A DNA stretch of 64,000 nucleotides from CAUZIZ01 sp965218775 (GCA_965218775.1 CBDCLS010000004.1:744001-808000), one strand, 5' to 3'; positions 1 to 9,167 are shown, counted from the stretch's first letter. Notes: generated by a model from the sequence alone, not told the origin. Numbers and translations: made by a program.

Positions 1-2625
1 AGGTGAGGGAACCGGGATGTTCTCGCTGATGGACTCAACACCCGCTGCGATCAACCAGTTAGAATAGGACTCCTCTTCATTCTTCCTGCCGATGAGCAGA
101 AGGCGATCCTGAGCCCGGGTTGCAGCCACATAGAGAAGTCGTTTTTCCTCGGCCTGCTGCCGGAAGGTTTCCAGGCGACGTAACATTCTATAGGCTGGGG
201 GCTCCCATTCCTGGTGACGATCGTCTGGATTACGGATCCTCATCCCAAAGAAGGTCTTCCGCTCGCGTCCGACGACGAAACTCTCGCAGTAGAAGCGACT
301 TCGGTGCTGGGTGGGTAGAGGACTGCCAAGGTCGGGCAGGACCACGGCAGGAAATTCGAGTCCCTTGGCCCCGTGTATGGTGTAGATCCGAACGGCATCT
401 GTCGAGCTCTCTTCGCCCATGGGGCCGCCATCCGCGGGATCCACCCGACGTAGAGCGTCGAGGAACCGAAGAAGGGGTCTGAGAGCGGGACCGTGACCGA
501 TCTCAAAGCTCCTTACCAGATCCAGGAATTTCTCGAGGTTGGCGCGCGCCTGGATCCCCCTCCGGGAGGCAGAAACGATCTCCCCATAACCGGTCTCCTC
601 TACAGCACCTGCAAGGAAGCTGGCCAGGGTCTGGAATTGATACCGAGTCTGCCACTCTTTCAGTTTCCTGCTTGCGAATCGCCAGTGGAACTGCATCTTC
701 GAAGCCGAGGCTGACACGGGATCTTCGCTATTGAGCTTCTCCCAGAAACCCACTCCTGGTAACTGCGAAAGCAGGAAAAGATCCTCGTCAGAAAGATTGA
801 AGAAGGGACTCCGAAGGATTCCGAGAAGCGCGATGTCGAAAGATGGATCATCTAGAAAGGCGAGAAGATTGGTCAGATCGAGTGCCTCCGGCTCATCGTA
901 CAGACTGGCTCCAGCCAAAGTGACAAAGGGCACCTGACGTCGAGACAGGGCCCGTTCGAAATCCTTGAGTCGGGTGCGTGACCGCAACAGGATCGCAATC
1001 TCACCGCGCCGAAATCCTTCCCGGACCAACTGCTCCATCGCCTCGACCGCAAAATCTGCTTCCGTAAGAAATCCATCCGGCAAGGTATCGTAGAAAAAGC
1101 TCCGTACACTTGAAGTGGCACCGGCCCTGGTTGATAGTGGAACGGGTCTACAGGGCTTCATTTCCTGGTAAACGGCTTCGTAATCAAGTCGCAATCGAAA
1201 CAGATCTCGGAAAATCTGGTTGCTGAATTCCACTAGTTGAGGAGTGGCTCGATAGTTCTCGCGCAACTCCAGTAGACGGCCTCTTCTTTCAACCCATCTC
1301 TGGACTTTGCGGAAGACCGAGACATCGGCATCACGGAACCGATAGATCGACTGCTTGGTATCGCCCACCGCGAAGAAGTTGCTCTCGGGCCCAATCAGAG
1401 GGAGTAGGATCTGCCACTGAAGATGGTTCGTGTCCTGGAACTCGTCAACCAGAAGAAAGGGGTAGCGTCGTCTCAGGGTATTTCGGACGCGGCCATTCTG
1501 GACCAGGCGATGTGCAAATTCCAGCAGGTCGTCGAAGTCTACGACTGAATCGTTCGCTTTCTCCCCTTGATACCGTGCCAGAACGTCTTGATAGAGTCCC
1601 CGCACCAGTTCCAGAGTTCTGTCGTAGTGAACCCCTGACGCTTCTAACCGATCACCCCGGTTGGGCTTCAATTGGAGCGGGAAGCGCTTGTATTCCTCTC
1701 TGACTCCCTCCCAATGACTTTTCAGTTCGGGATAGAGGGGCCAGTTCAACCACCTCTTTGAGGGTCGCGCTCTGGTTTTGAGAGTCTCCTGAAAGCGGCG
1801 GACAAACTCATCTTCCGGAGATGTGGCACGACCCACAAGCAGGTCTTTCTGGGCGGTACAGCGGTTGGCGTAGGAATCCCCTGCAGTCAAAAGGTCCGAC
1901 GGCACCCGGTCAAGGAACCGTTTCAGGCCCACCCAGACGGGGGAGTGGTAGAGCCGATGAGAATTCTCCTTGAAGTAGATCTCCGACAGCAACTGCGGGG
2001 AAGATTCCAAGGCCTCGAGCTGCCGATGATTTCTTCTCTGAATCAAATCGACCAGCAGAAATTGCAGCTCATTGGGGGCGATGTAGCTCAGGATTTCACT
2101 CAGACCTGGATGGAAAAGTTCTGAATACACTCGCAAGGCACTACGGACGCAATTCTGCACCCAGAACTTCTGCTCCCCTGCAGAAATGATCTGGAAACCG
2201 GGGTCCAGCCCCGCCTCGGCGGGATATTCCCTCAGCAGAGAAAGACAGAAACCGTGGAGGGTCGTGATCTTGGCGAAAGAAAGCGTGTCGAGGAGAGATT
2301 GCCAGGGATTCTCTGGTTCCTCCGAGGACGCTGCCTGACTTCTGGCTAGAATGACCTCCTGGACACGATGCCTGATTTGAACCGCGGCCTCTTCGGTGAA
2401 GGTTATCGCGACCACCTGCTCAGGTTTGAACTCATTCCTCTCAAGGATCTCGACAACCCGATTTACCAGGACCGTCGTCTTTCCGGAGCCAGCGGATGCG
2501 GTAAGCACGCAGTGGCTGGAAAGATCCAAAGCCTTCTGCTGCGCCTGGTTCAGCTGCCGGGTTCCAGTTGTCTGCCCCACGCCCGACTCGAGGGGTGTGG
2601 GAGTGGAAAAGTTTCCTCCACTCAT
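1..2625 (-). CDS. addA: AddA-like UvrD/RecB-family helicase-nuclease, C-terminus off window
   Basis: This encodes the helicase subunit of an AddAB/RecBCD-type complex that processes DNA double-strand ends for recombination. The frame is open from an ATG at 2625 to the left edge, so about 875 residues are visible and the C-terminal nuclease domain is missing. Visible motifs are Walker A ASAGSGKT at residues 43-50, Walker B LLVDEFQDTN, the UvrD motif GDTKQSIYRFRDAD, YTIHGAKGLEFPAVVLP, and motif VI VAATRAQDRLLL close to the edge. The ATG overlaps the stop of the upstream addB-like gene (ATGA), so the two are probably translationally coupled. Superfamily 1A assignment is firm. The AddA name rests on the neighbour and could be replaced by another RecB-like subtype. 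Confidence 0.9.
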   Translation of the reverse strand, partial: MSGGNFSTPTPLESGVGQTTGTRQLNQAQQKALDLSSHCVLTASAGSGKTTVLVNRVVEILERNEFKPEQVVAITFTEEAAVQIRHRVQEVILARSQAASSEEPENPWQSLLDTLSFAKITTLHGFCLSLLREYPAEAGLDPGFQIISAGEQKFWVQNCVRSALRVYSELFHPGLSEILSYIAPNELQFLLVDLIQRRNHRQLEALESSPQLLSEIYFKENSHRLYHSPVWVGLKRFLDRVPSDLLTAGDSYANRCTAQKDLLVGRATSPEDEFVRRFQETLKTRARPSKRWLNWPLYPELKSHWEGVREEYKRFPLQLKPNRGDRLEASGVHYDRTLELVRGLYQDVLARYQGEKANDSVVDFDDLLEFAHRLVQNGRVRNTLRRRYPFLLVDEFQDTNHLQWQILLPLIGPESNFFAVGDTKQSIYRFRDADVSVFRKVQRWVERRGRLLELRENYRATPQLVEFSNQIFRDLFRLRLDYEAVYQEMKPCRPVPLSTRAGATSSVRSFFYDTLPDGFLTEADFAVEAMEQLVREGFRRGEIAILLRSRTRLKDFERALSRRQVPFVTLAGASLYDEPEALDLTNLLAFLDDPSFDIALLGILRSPFFNLSDEDLFLLSQLPGVGFWEKLNSEDPVSASASKMQFHWRFASRKLKEWQTRYQFQTLASFLAGAVEETGYGEIVSASRRGIQARANLEKFLDLVRSFEIGHGPALRPLLRFLDALRRVDPADGGPMGEESSTDAVRIYTIHGAKGLEFPAVVLPDLGSPLPTQHRSRFYCESFVVGRERKTFFGMRIRNPDDRHQEWEPPAYRMLRRLETFRQQAEEKRLLYVAATRAQDRLLLIGRKNEEESYSNWLIAAGVESISENIPVPSP

Positions 2626-5600
2626 TTGGAAGGCCTTTGTGTTCGACTGGCGGAAGAAGGGGAGAGGATAGAGCTTGGGAAAACGGAGTCTGTGGCTCGT
2701 GCCCTTTCCATTTTCGCCCTGTCGACTCGGCACATCCTGGAATAGGCACAGCTTCGACAGCCCGCGGCTCGTTCCCCCAGGATCGTCAAGGGGAAATGTC
2801 CCTGGTAGAGCTGTTGGGCAACTGCCACTGCTTTCTGCCTGTATTCCTGAGTCAGCTGGTCCAGGCTCGTTTCGTGCGAATCCCTCTCTGCGAAAGCCGC
2901 CAGCGGCTTCAGTTCAAGCCTGAGTGGCAGCGAGACAATGTAGAAAGCTGCACCAAGAATCTCCCTGTCCAGCAGGGACTTCGCCGCCAACAGATAGAGG
3001 GGTAACTGAAAGCCCCAGCCCCCTTGGAGCTTCTTCAACGGACTCGTCTCTCCGGTCTTGTAATCGAGAACGAAGTAACCGCGCTCGGTTGAGTCAACAC
3101 GATCGATCACTCCTCTCAGCCGGATTGGAACAGCGGCCGCTGGATCCAGGTGTCCCAGAACCAGTGAAATCGGCTGCTCAACGAAATGTACCTCCGCATC
3201 GGTAGGCCGCTGCCAATGCTGCTCGAGAAGACTCAGCAGCAGGCCCGTCCCATGGCCATTCAGGCCTTGGAGCAGCTTCCCTACCTGGTCCTGCCAAATC
3301 AAGTCTCGAGTCCGCTGGTAGCGTCCACCGAACAGCTTCAGTTCCTCGGACGCGATCCTCAGGATCAGGCTCTTCCCATCCTCAAGGCTAAAACTTTGCT
3401 TCTTATCTCTGCTCTCAATCGTCTTCTGAAAAAAACGATACAAGATCCGGTGGACGATACGCCCCAGCTCTCGCGAGGGCACAGCCTCGTCGGCGGACTC
3501 TGGGGCTTCTACCTGAAGCAGCCTCCGAACATAGTAGCGAAAGCCACACTCGACATAGTCTTCCAGCCGACTCGGCGAGACGCTGATTCCCGCGGGGAAG
3601 ACAGTCCTCCTCAATTCGGAGATCACCCGATCGTCTGTAAAGACGCCTTCGTATTGTGACAAGCGTGTAGACTCTCTCTGCGCCTGAACCTCAAGACCGC
3701 GGCGAACATTGGCCAGAAGCTCGACTTGCCGATCTGGTTCAGGATTTGTCCAGAGCTGTGATCGTGAGGGAGCTAACCCCTCGATTCTCTTAGCCTCTAG
3801 ATGTCGCAAGAACGGACTGGGGTGAGACGCAGCACCTCCTATTCGTTTCGGGTTGGAAAAGTAGACGGCTTCGCTCGCTCTCAAGCGCACCCCGTGAAAC
3901 AGGTGCGCGTCCTCCTTGATGCTCTGGGTCAGACCAGGAGTGCCCTGGTCGCCCTCCTGCTGCCCGGGGAGTGCGAAACTCCGAGGCGGCCCTGGGAACT
4001 GTCCCTCGCCGAATCCCAACCAGTAGATGACCCGAAACTCACACTGTTGAAAATCCCGGCTCGTTCCTACAGCGACTCCATCCTGGTCGAGTTCGGGGAG
4101 AAAGCCTGGCTGTGAGACCACCTGGGAAAGGGCAAATCGCGCCCGGTCCAGGGTCAGAGGCCGTGCCTCCCAGGCGAGAGCCAGGTTCCGCAAGCTATCC
4201 TGGCACGCCTTTAAGGAGAGATTCTCCCGGCGTAACCAGCTCGGAGAGCCATCCGGAAGCTTGCTGAACGGCGCGATCTTTCGGCTCAAGTCCTGCAGCC
4301 ATTGGGCCAGGGTTCTGGTTGAGTCGATATCCAGGCTCAGGGCCTCGACGAAGTCCCGAAAAGGGATATAACTCGCTGCCAAAGTGGCCGCGTCTGCAGC
4401 CTTTCCTTCTTGCCTGAGCTGTTGAACGTATTGTCTGATCCAATCAGAAAAATCGGCAGTCCACTGTTGAAGACCCTGAACAATGCCTACTTGAAGAGCG
4501 GCCCTCTCGAGCAACCGGATCTCCGCCTTGGCCAGTCCCCCTACTTCAATCCAGGGCGAGGAAAGAAGATCAAAGAGCTGATCACGATGGAAATCCCGCT
4601 GCAGCAGGCGCACATATTCCAGTAACAAACGAGCGGCGTGGGTGCCTGAGACCGAAGTGGCCGAAAACCAAACCATGGGGATGTTCTGAGCCGAAAAAAT
4701 CTCGCGTATGTAGGTCTCATAGGAACCGTTTCTGGAGCAGATCACTGCAATATCTGAGAATCGGAGATCTGGCTGTTCGAGTTTGGAGCGACAGATCTGC
4801 CTAGCCAAGATTCGAACCTCAGCTTCCTGCGTGTCGGGCTGCGAAAAATGGACTCGAGGTGGGTTGGATCGACTTGGGTAGAATCGCCATTCAGCTTTGA
4901 GGTCCTGCCATAGATCGACGGCGTCTCCAAGAGCGTCGGAGAAGCGGTCCAGATTTCGGTCTGGCGAATCCCAGTCAACCGAGAAGTGCGTTTCCTGCAG
5001 TTCGCTTGCTAGCATGCGAAGAATGCCCAGCTGGACAGGGGTAAAGTGGTAGTAACCCTCAAAGCTCAGAACCCGTAAGCCGGGTAGGGCCGACTTTGGA
5101 AGAATGGCACCGGTGAGGAGATTCTCGTACAAGCGAACAGAGGCGCCAGCGGCGTCCTCTGCACCCCTGGCCTGGAGCAGCCTCTGGTAACGCGAGTAGC
5201 ACTCGAAAAGCCTGTCTTCCTCTGGGCCAATCGACCCTTCCCAACGTTGGTATCGCAGGCGGAGCTGCTGCTCGTCCAGGAAATAGTGCTGCTGCGCGAA
5301 ACTTACGATTTGGTTCAAGCGGGCTAGCCGAGAGCCGAGCTGCTGGCGAGACTGCTCTGAGTCGCCGCTCGAATCCTGGAGAACCCCTTCGAGCAGACAG
5401 AGTTTCTCAGTCTCCGATATGCGATGGCACTTCGACTCAGCTGCTGCCAACAGAACCCGTACCAGTTTCGAAAAGGTGACTATCGGAATTTCGAAGACTT
5501 GAGGGAAGCGTGACAGGAACAGCTCTTGTAGCTGCCGTCGTCGAACTCGGGTTGCGACGACATAGAGAAAGTGCGTACCGCTGGAGTCCCAAGAACGGAG

Positions 5601-5678
5601 GCAGTACTCGAACAGGCTTCGGTTGCGCTCAATAGAAGGCGGACCGTAATGAACGATGGTTCTGTGTGTCTCACCCAC
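2622..5678 (-). CDS. addB: AddB-like PD-(D/E)XK nuclease subunit
   Basis: This is the probable second subunit of the double-strand-break processing complex, 1018 residues. The C-terminal third has a RecB-family nuclease core (GVIDRVDST then VLDYKTGE). It also has the four cysteines that form the AddB iron-sulfur staple: one in YVECGFRYY before the nuclease core and three in CRSCAYSRMC after it (CX2CX5C). The N-terminus is helicase-like but has no GxGKT Walker A loop where Bacillus AddB carries one, so this half is probably a non-ATPase scaffold that reads DNA. The gene precedes addA and overlaps it by 4 nt. The family call is strong; the AddB subtype is an inference from the Fe-S cysteines and the partner. 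Confidence 0.85.
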   Translation of the reverse strand: MGETHRTIVHYGPPSIERNRSLFEYCLRSWDSSGTHFLYVVATRVRRRQLQELFLSRFPQVFEIPIVTFSKLVRVLLAAAESKCHRISETEKLCLLEGVLQDSSGDSEQSRQQLGSRLARLNQIVSFAQQHYFLDEQQLRLRYQRWEGSIGPEEDRLFECYSRYQRLLQARGAEDAAGASVRLYENLLTGAILPKSALPGLRVLSFEGYYHFTPVQLGILRMLASELQETHFSVDWDSPDRNLDRFSDALGDAVDLWQDLKAEWRFYPSRSNPPRVHFSQPDTQEAEVRILARQICRSKLEQPDLRFSDIAVICSRNGSYETYIREIFSAQNIPMVWFSATSVSGTHAARLLLEYVRLLQRDFHRDQLFDLLSSPWIEVGGLAKAEIRLLERAALQVGIVQGLQQWTADFSDWIRQYVQQLRQEGKAADAATLAASYIPFRDFVEALSLDIDSTRTLAQWLQDLSRKIAPFSKLPDGSPSWLRRENLSLKACQDSLRNLALAWEARPLTLDRARFALSQVVSQPGFLPELDQDGVAVGTSRDFQQCEFRVIYWLGFGEGQFPGPPRSFALPGQQEGDQGTPGLTQSIKEDAHLFHGVRLRASEAVYFSNPKRIGGAASHPSPFLRHLEAKRIEGLAPSRSQLWTNPEPDRQVELLANVRRGLEVQAQRESTRLSQYEGVFTDDRVISELRRTVFPAGISVSPSRLEDYVECGFRYYVRRLLQVEAPESADEAVPSRELGRIVHRILYRFFQKTIESRDKKQSFSLEDGKSLILRIASEELKLFGGRYQRTRDLIWQDQVGKLLQGLNGHGTGLLLSLLEQHWQRPTDAEVHFVEQPISLVLGHLDPAAAVPIRLRGVIDRVDSTERGYFVLDYKTGETSPLKKLQGGWGFQLPLYLLAAKSLLDREILGAAFYIVSLPLRLELKPLAAFAERDSHETSLDQLTQEYRQKAVAVAQQLYQGHFPLTILGERAAGCRSCAYSRMCRVDRAKMERARATDSVFPSSILSPSSASRTQRPSK

Positions 5679-5718
5679 CTACACAATCTACCCCCAGGGA
5701 CTGACTGATCCCATTCCT

Positions 5719-5826
5719 CCCTTGCCCTTGCCCTTGCCTTTGCCTTGTTCTCTGATCCTGGAGTTACTTTACGCTAGAGGATCGGAAGGCAAAGGCAAAG
5801 GCAAAGGCAAAGGCACGGGCACGGGG
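5719..5826. repeat. Inverted hexamer-repeat element (copy 1)
   Basis: A run of CCCTTG/CCTTTG hexamers at 5719-5747 faces a run of GGCAAA/GGCACG hexamers at 5787-5826, so the transcript can fold into a long G-C-rich hairpin. It lies between the starts of addB and the 3' end of efp. A clear second copy lies at 12551-12670 and a decayed one near 37831-37926. It may act as a terminator for efp; that is inference. Confidence 0.75.
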
Positions 5827-5852
5827 GGATAGGGAAGTTGAAAACCCGCTAA

Positions 5853-6413
5853 CTACTTGGCTCGCTCGAGGTACCGATCTTCAGTCGGATCGACACGCAC
5901 CAGCTCACCTTGCCGAATGAAAGGGGGAACCTGAATCACGGCGCCTGTTTCCAGGGTGGCCGGCTTGGGGGAGTTGCTTGCGGTTGCTCCTTTGAGCTCA
6001 GGTTCGGTCTCGATCACCTTCAGCTCCACTGCGGGTGGCATCTCGAGACCGATTGGTTGGCCATCGAAGAACTCGACGTCGATCGTTGCGCCCTCTTTGA
6101 GAAAGTTCCGACTGTCGCCGAGGGCCGCTTCATCCAGTGCGATCTGCTCGTAATTCTCAGTATCCATGAAGTGGAAGAGGGGACCCTCACGGTAAAGAAA
6201 CTCCATCTGCCGCTGATCGAGAGTGGCCCGTTCAACTTGTTCTCCAGAGCTGTATCGATGCTCGTAGGAAGCTCCATTCTTGAGTTGTCGCATCAGGACT
6301 CGAACAAAGGCGGGACCTTTGCCAGGATTTCGATGATGCTGGTCGAGGACTCGATGAGGCTCTCCCTGGTGAATGATGACCATTCCCTTACGAATCTGAA
6401 TCGCGCTGATCAT
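5853..6413 (-). CDS. efp: Translation elongation factor P
   Basis: EF-P relieves ribosome stalling at polyproline stretches. The product is 186 residues, the normal family length. It begins MISAIQIRKGMVI, contains the loop NPGKGPAFVR with the conserved lysine (K32) that is modified in many species, and has the C-terminal OB region (VIETEPELKG through GAVIQVPPFI). The reading frame is open 30 codons further upstream, but the ATG at 6413 gives the conserved N-terminus and was chosen. The gene stands alone and is followed by the inverted hexamer repeat. Confidence 0.96.
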   Translation of the reverse strand: MISAIQIRKGMVIIHQGEPHRVLDQHHRNPGKGPAFVRVLMRQLKNGASYEHRYSSGEQVERATLDQRQMEFLYREGPLFHFMDTENYEQIALDEAALGDSRNFLKEGATIDVEFFDGQPIGLEMPPAVELKVIETEPELKGATASNSPKPATLETGAVIQVPPFIRQGELVRVDPTEDRYLERAK

Positions 6414-6630
6414 AGGCCCATACGATAGCAAATCGTTGGAACTCAGAGCAAACGAGTAAAGGGGCTGCCGCCGGTCATCGATTCGGACTACCCATCGGTT
6501 CAACTAGTACGCTGCAACTCTTCGGGCGAGTCAGGCAACACTCAATTCAGGTCGATATCAAATGGTTTGAAACTTTTGCGGCTTAACTGGTGTCTATTGT
6601 GATGAATCGAACTAGGGAGAGGATAAGAAA

Positions 6631-6888
6631 GTGAATACCACCAGAACTTGTGACAAAGCAAAACTCCGCGGCTTCCTTACAGACCAGCTAGAGCTCGATG
6701 ATCGGCTTGAGTTCCTTATTCACCTCGACCGCTGCGCTGCTTGCTGGAACGAGCTGTACAGCGCCACCAAAGCAGAACATCCTCACTACTACCAGACTGG
6801 CTCCAAGAGGACGAAGGCGGTGAGGAAGGAGCTGGGTACGGTCCGGCCGAAGCGCCAGGTTGAAAAAGAGGAGTTAGTCCTCGTCTGA
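6631..6888 (+). CDS. Small zinc-finger (anti-sigma-like) protein
   Basis: An 85-residue protein with a GTG start behind a purine-rich AGGGAGAGGA ribosome-binding site. Residues about 25-45 hold LEFLIHLDRCAACWNEL, an H-x3-C-x2-C arrangement typical of zf-HC2 zinc-binding anti-sigma domains. It lacks the transmembrane helix and the periplasmic part of most membrane anti-sigma factors, so it could be a soluble regulator. It heads a plus-strand run of small genes that ends in a ferredoxin. No sigma factor is adjacent. Function is unknown beyond the zinc motif. Confidence 0.7.
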   Translation: MNTTRTCDKAKLRGFLTDQLELDDRLEFLIHLDRCAACWNELYSATKAEHPHYYQTGSKRTKAVRKELGTVRPKRQVEKEELVLV

Positions 6889-6892
6889 TTTA

Positions 6893-7093
6893 GTGCGGGA
6901 TCTTCCTGGATTTTGTGAGTACGAAGTCCCAAACGAACTGCCTGACACTCCCATCGAGCCGGCTCGTCCCGAGTCGGCTCCAGCGCCCTATACTCTTTGG
7001 CTCCATTCCAGAAAGATGATGATGCTCGAGGTTCCTTCCATTAGAGGGCAGCGCCGGCTGGAAATCTTTGACATTGGGGTGAAATTTCTATAA
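6893..7093 (+). CDS. Hypothetical small protein
   Basis: A possible 66-residue product starting at GTG 6893, four bases after the zinc-finger gene. It is proline-rich in its middle (DTPIEPARPESAPAP) and has no recognisable domain. No convincing ribosome-binding site is visible. It is kept because it fills the gap in a tightly packed same-strand run, but it may be non-coding. Confidence 0.3.
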   Translation: MRDLPGFCEYEVPNELPDTPIEPARPESAPAPYTLWLHSRKMMMLEVPSIRGQRRLEIFDIGVKFL

Positions 7094-7127
7094 GAAGAGA
7101 CAGGTTCAGGTTAGTGGAGGGACACGC

Positions 7128-7289
7128 GTGCTGCCGATTTGGTTGGGAATGTCACTGATGGTTGTGGGAATGCTCCTACTCACTGTGGTGGGCTTGACGA
7201 ATCTGCTCGGGCGCTTTTCTGATTTTGTCTTCAAGGCAGGTCTGGGGCTATTCCTGATAGGCATAGTGGCCGCTGTTCTCTCAACCTAG
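7128..7289 (+). CDS. Small two-helix membrane protein
   Basis: A 53-residue product from GTG 7128, with a GGAGG ribosome-binding site ending about six bases upstream. The sequence starts MLPIWLGMSLMVVG and is almost entirely hydrophobic. It forms two membrane segments (about residues 4-22 and 34-52) joined by a short polar loop, GRFSDFVFK. It sits 17 nt ahead of the next gene, so it is probably co-transcribed. No family was recognised. It could be a small subunit or anchor for the neighbouring ferredoxin, which is speculation. Confidence 0.6.
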   Translation: MLPIWLGMSLMVVGMLLLTVVGLTNLLGRFSDFVFKAGLGLFLIGIVAAVLST

Positions 7290-7306
7290 CATTTGCGGAG
7301 TTTTGG

Positions 7307-7750
7307 ATGGAGCTGACTGAAATTCAAGGCGTGCAGCTGCTGGACAGCGGTGTGGTCTTCAGATATCTGGTTTTCTCGCTAGAATTGAAGGGACAGCAGC
7401 AACGAATCGTACGAGCCTTGAACTACCAACCCGAGGAGTCCGGGGTGGAAGAAAGGATTATCGCGCAAACGAAAGCAGGCCTCGACGAAGCCGGTTTTTT
7501 CGATGCCGGAGGCGAGTTCGGAATAGAGGGTGGTGGCAGCCTGGCCAGGAACCCCTATTACCGCACCCTGTCCGTTTTCGGGGCGGACAGTGTATACGGT
7601 GCAGAGAAGGATCGGGAGGGCATCGCGAAGATGGTGGAGGCGGAGCTCGAGAACCACGAGATCTCCTGGTTCGATCCGGATGCCGACCCGAAACCGAGCG
7701 CCAAAAAACCAACCGCACCAGCAGCTGAGAGCGCTGAGTCAGAAAGTTGA
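7307..7750 (+). CDS. Conserved-looking protein of unknown function
   Basis: A 147-residue acidic protein with an ATG preceded by GGAG at a suitable distance. Residues 1-110 form a mixed alpha/beta sequence (VVFRYLVFSLELKGQQQRIVRAL), and the C-terminus is a disordered tail rich in Pro, Ala, Glu and Ser. It has no signal peptide, membrane segment or cysteine pair. It lies 34 nt before the ferredoxin gene in the same orientation, which suggests a shared transcript. No domain was recognised. Confidence 0.7.
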   Translation: MELTEIQGVQLLDSGVVFRYLVFSLELKGQQQRIVRALNYQPEESGVEERIIAQTKAGLDEAGFFDAGGEFGIEGGGSLARNPYYRTLSVFGADSVYGAEKDREGIAKMVEAELENHEISWFDPDADPKPSAKKPTAPAAESAESES

Positions 7751-7784
7751 ATTTCTCTCTTGAAGAGAATGAACCAGTGAGGCA

Positions 7785-8129
7785 GTGATGGCAGTCGATC
7801 AACTGAAGCATCAAGAAACGATCAAACTCGACGAGGCCCGAAAGCGCAAGCCGGCCTTGATCGCAGTCATTAACTCCGCCTGTACAGGGTGCGCCGGATC
7901 GCCTGCTTGTGTTGACTACTGTCCGGTAAAGAATTGCATGGTCTGGATTCCTGACGAGGACCATCCTCCTTTTGGCCGAATCGAGGTGGACAGTCTCCTC
8001 TGTATCGGGTGCAAGCTCTGCACCAGTAAAGGTCCCGAAGGTGCCTTTCTCGACGGCTGTCCCTGGGACGCGATCGATATGGTCAAGCGCGCAGACTACG
8101 AAACCGAGCACGGTTCACTGCCGTATTGA
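7785..8129 (+). CDS. Ferredoxin with two 4Fe-4S clusters
   Basis: A 114-residue electron carrier. The first cluster is CTGCAGSPACVDYCP (CX2CX5CX3CP) and the second is CIGCKLC followed 12 residues later by CP. Both are longer than the classic CX2CX2CX3CP, resembling the insert-bearing ferredoxins and beta subunits of the DMSO-reductase group. GTG at 7785 and ATG at 7788 are both possible starts. It closes the small plus-strand gene run, and no oxidoreductase partner is adjacent. The Fe-S assignment is firm; the redox partner is unknown. Confidence 0.88.
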   Translation: MMAVDQLKHQETIKLDEARKRKPALIAVINSACTGCAGSPACVDYCPVKNCMVWIPDEDHPPFGRIEVDSLLCIGCKLCTSKGPEGAFLDGCPWDAIDMVKRADYETEHGSLPY

Positions 8130-8150
8130 CCCGATCCTGATCGGAATCTA

Positions 8151-8215
8151 GAAATCCCAAGGTACAAGAAACAAGATACAAACAAATTCCAAATCACAAG
8201 CTCCAAGTTCCAAAC
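8151..8215. repeat. CAA-rich short repeat (copy 1)
   Basis: A low-complexity segment built from CAAGATACAAACAAATTCC and related words ending in AAGCTCCAAGTTCCAAA. A reverse-complement relative lies at 47808-47873. It sits directly after the ferredoxin gene and directly before another repeat family. Confidence 0.6.
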
Positions 8216-8225
8216 GAGCTAAACC

Positions 8226-8309
8226 CGTGGCTTCGGTCTCCAGGCCGAAGTATTCCGATTTCGAGCCTTTGGCTCGGGACGGCGGCCTGGAGGCCACCCC
8301 TATCGCTGG
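8226..8309. repeat. GGCCTCCAGGCC palindromic repeat (copy 1)
   Basis: An 84-bp element: a left arm with CTCCAGGCCGAAGT, a central GAGCCTTTGGCTC hairpin, and a right arm GGCGGCCTGGAGGCC. Relatives occur at 40016-40104, 53640-53723 and 56712-56800, all intergenic. It lies between the ferredoxin gene and the convergent HEAT-repeat gene, where it could serve as a bidirectional terminator. Confidence 0.75.
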
Positions 8310-8345
8310 ACGCAAAGTTTCTCTCCCGAATGATCCGGCAAACGC

Positions 8346-9167
8346 CTACCGTGGCCTCTCTCTCTCAAGTATTGCCTCACGGGTCAATTCCATCTGGCGC
8401 TGCAGTGTCTCCCCGTACTCTTTTCGATCCCGAAGAGATTCGACGAGCGGCAGATCCTCGATGCTGCCTACCAGATAGAAGGCCCGCAATGATTCCCAGA
8501 CATGTTCCGGGTCGGGCAGAAGCACAAGCAGCTTTGCCCCACCTTTCACCTGGGAATCATCCGGAACCAATCTGCTCTGGACTTGTCCCGAAACCGGAGC
8601 AACAACATCCTCAACCCCAGCCTCCGTGGTAACCCGGACAATCTTGGAGCCACTGTCCACCCAATCCTTCTCCTCTACCCGAAAGGAGAGCTTCCCTTCA
8701 AAGGGACTCTCCACCACGAAGGACCCTAGCATCGCCTGAAGCTCCGAGCGGCCGCTCGAGTCCCCGAACCGGACCAGCGAGAGGGCGGCATTCCTTCGAA
8801 CCAGGGGATGAGGATCGCCCAGCATCTGGAGTAGTTTCTGACGGAACAGCGGTTGGTCCGTCCCTTTGCCCATGATCCAGGCAGAGAGCGTCCGTATCTC
8901 AACTTGCCCGTGTTTGGTCAGATCTAGAACCCTCTGTGACCAGACATCCAGGAGTTCCTCACCCCGATCCATTCGTTCGCCCAGCTGCGCCAGGGCATGC
9001 TGAATCCTCCGGGGGCTCGCCTCGTCCGCTAGATACTCGGCTAGCTCCTGATCGTCCAGGCTCCGCCCAAACCAGACATCATGCCAGAACATAGAGGGGA
9101 GTACAGTGCAGACCAGGAGGATGGCAATAAGAATAAGCTGAGACTTTAGCGCAGCCCACCTACTCAT
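8346..9167 (-). CDS. Membrane-anchored HEAT-repeat protein with lipoyl-like hairpin domain
   Basis: A 273-residue protein. Residues about 8-28 form an N-terminal membrane anchor or signal (QLILIAILLVCTVLPSMF). Residues about 45-150 contain HEAT-like helices (GDPHPLVRRNAALSLVRFGD). Residues about 150-215 form a beta-rich hairpin resembling a biotinyl/lipoyl domain (VESPFEGKLSFRVEEKDWV, then VVAPVSGQVQSRLVPDDSQV), but the modified lysine position is not evident. It follows the DUF420 and ABC permease genes in the same direction and probably belongs to the respiratory assembly group. Function is unknown; the domain readings are inference from sequence pattern. Confidence 0.7.
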   Translation of the reverse strand: MSRWAALKSQLILIAILLVCTVLPSMFWHDVWFGRSLDDQELAEYLADEASPRRIQHALAQLGERMDRGEELLDVWSQRVLDLTKHGQVEIRTLSAWIMGKGTDQPLFRQKLLQMLGDPHPLVRRNAALSLVRFGDSSGRSELQAMLGSFVVESPFEGKLSFRVEEKDWVDSGSKIVRVTTEAGVEDVVAPVSGQVQSRLVPDDSQVKGGAKLLVLLPDPEHVWESLRAFYLVGSIEDLPLVESLRDRKEYGETLQRQMELTREAILERERPR

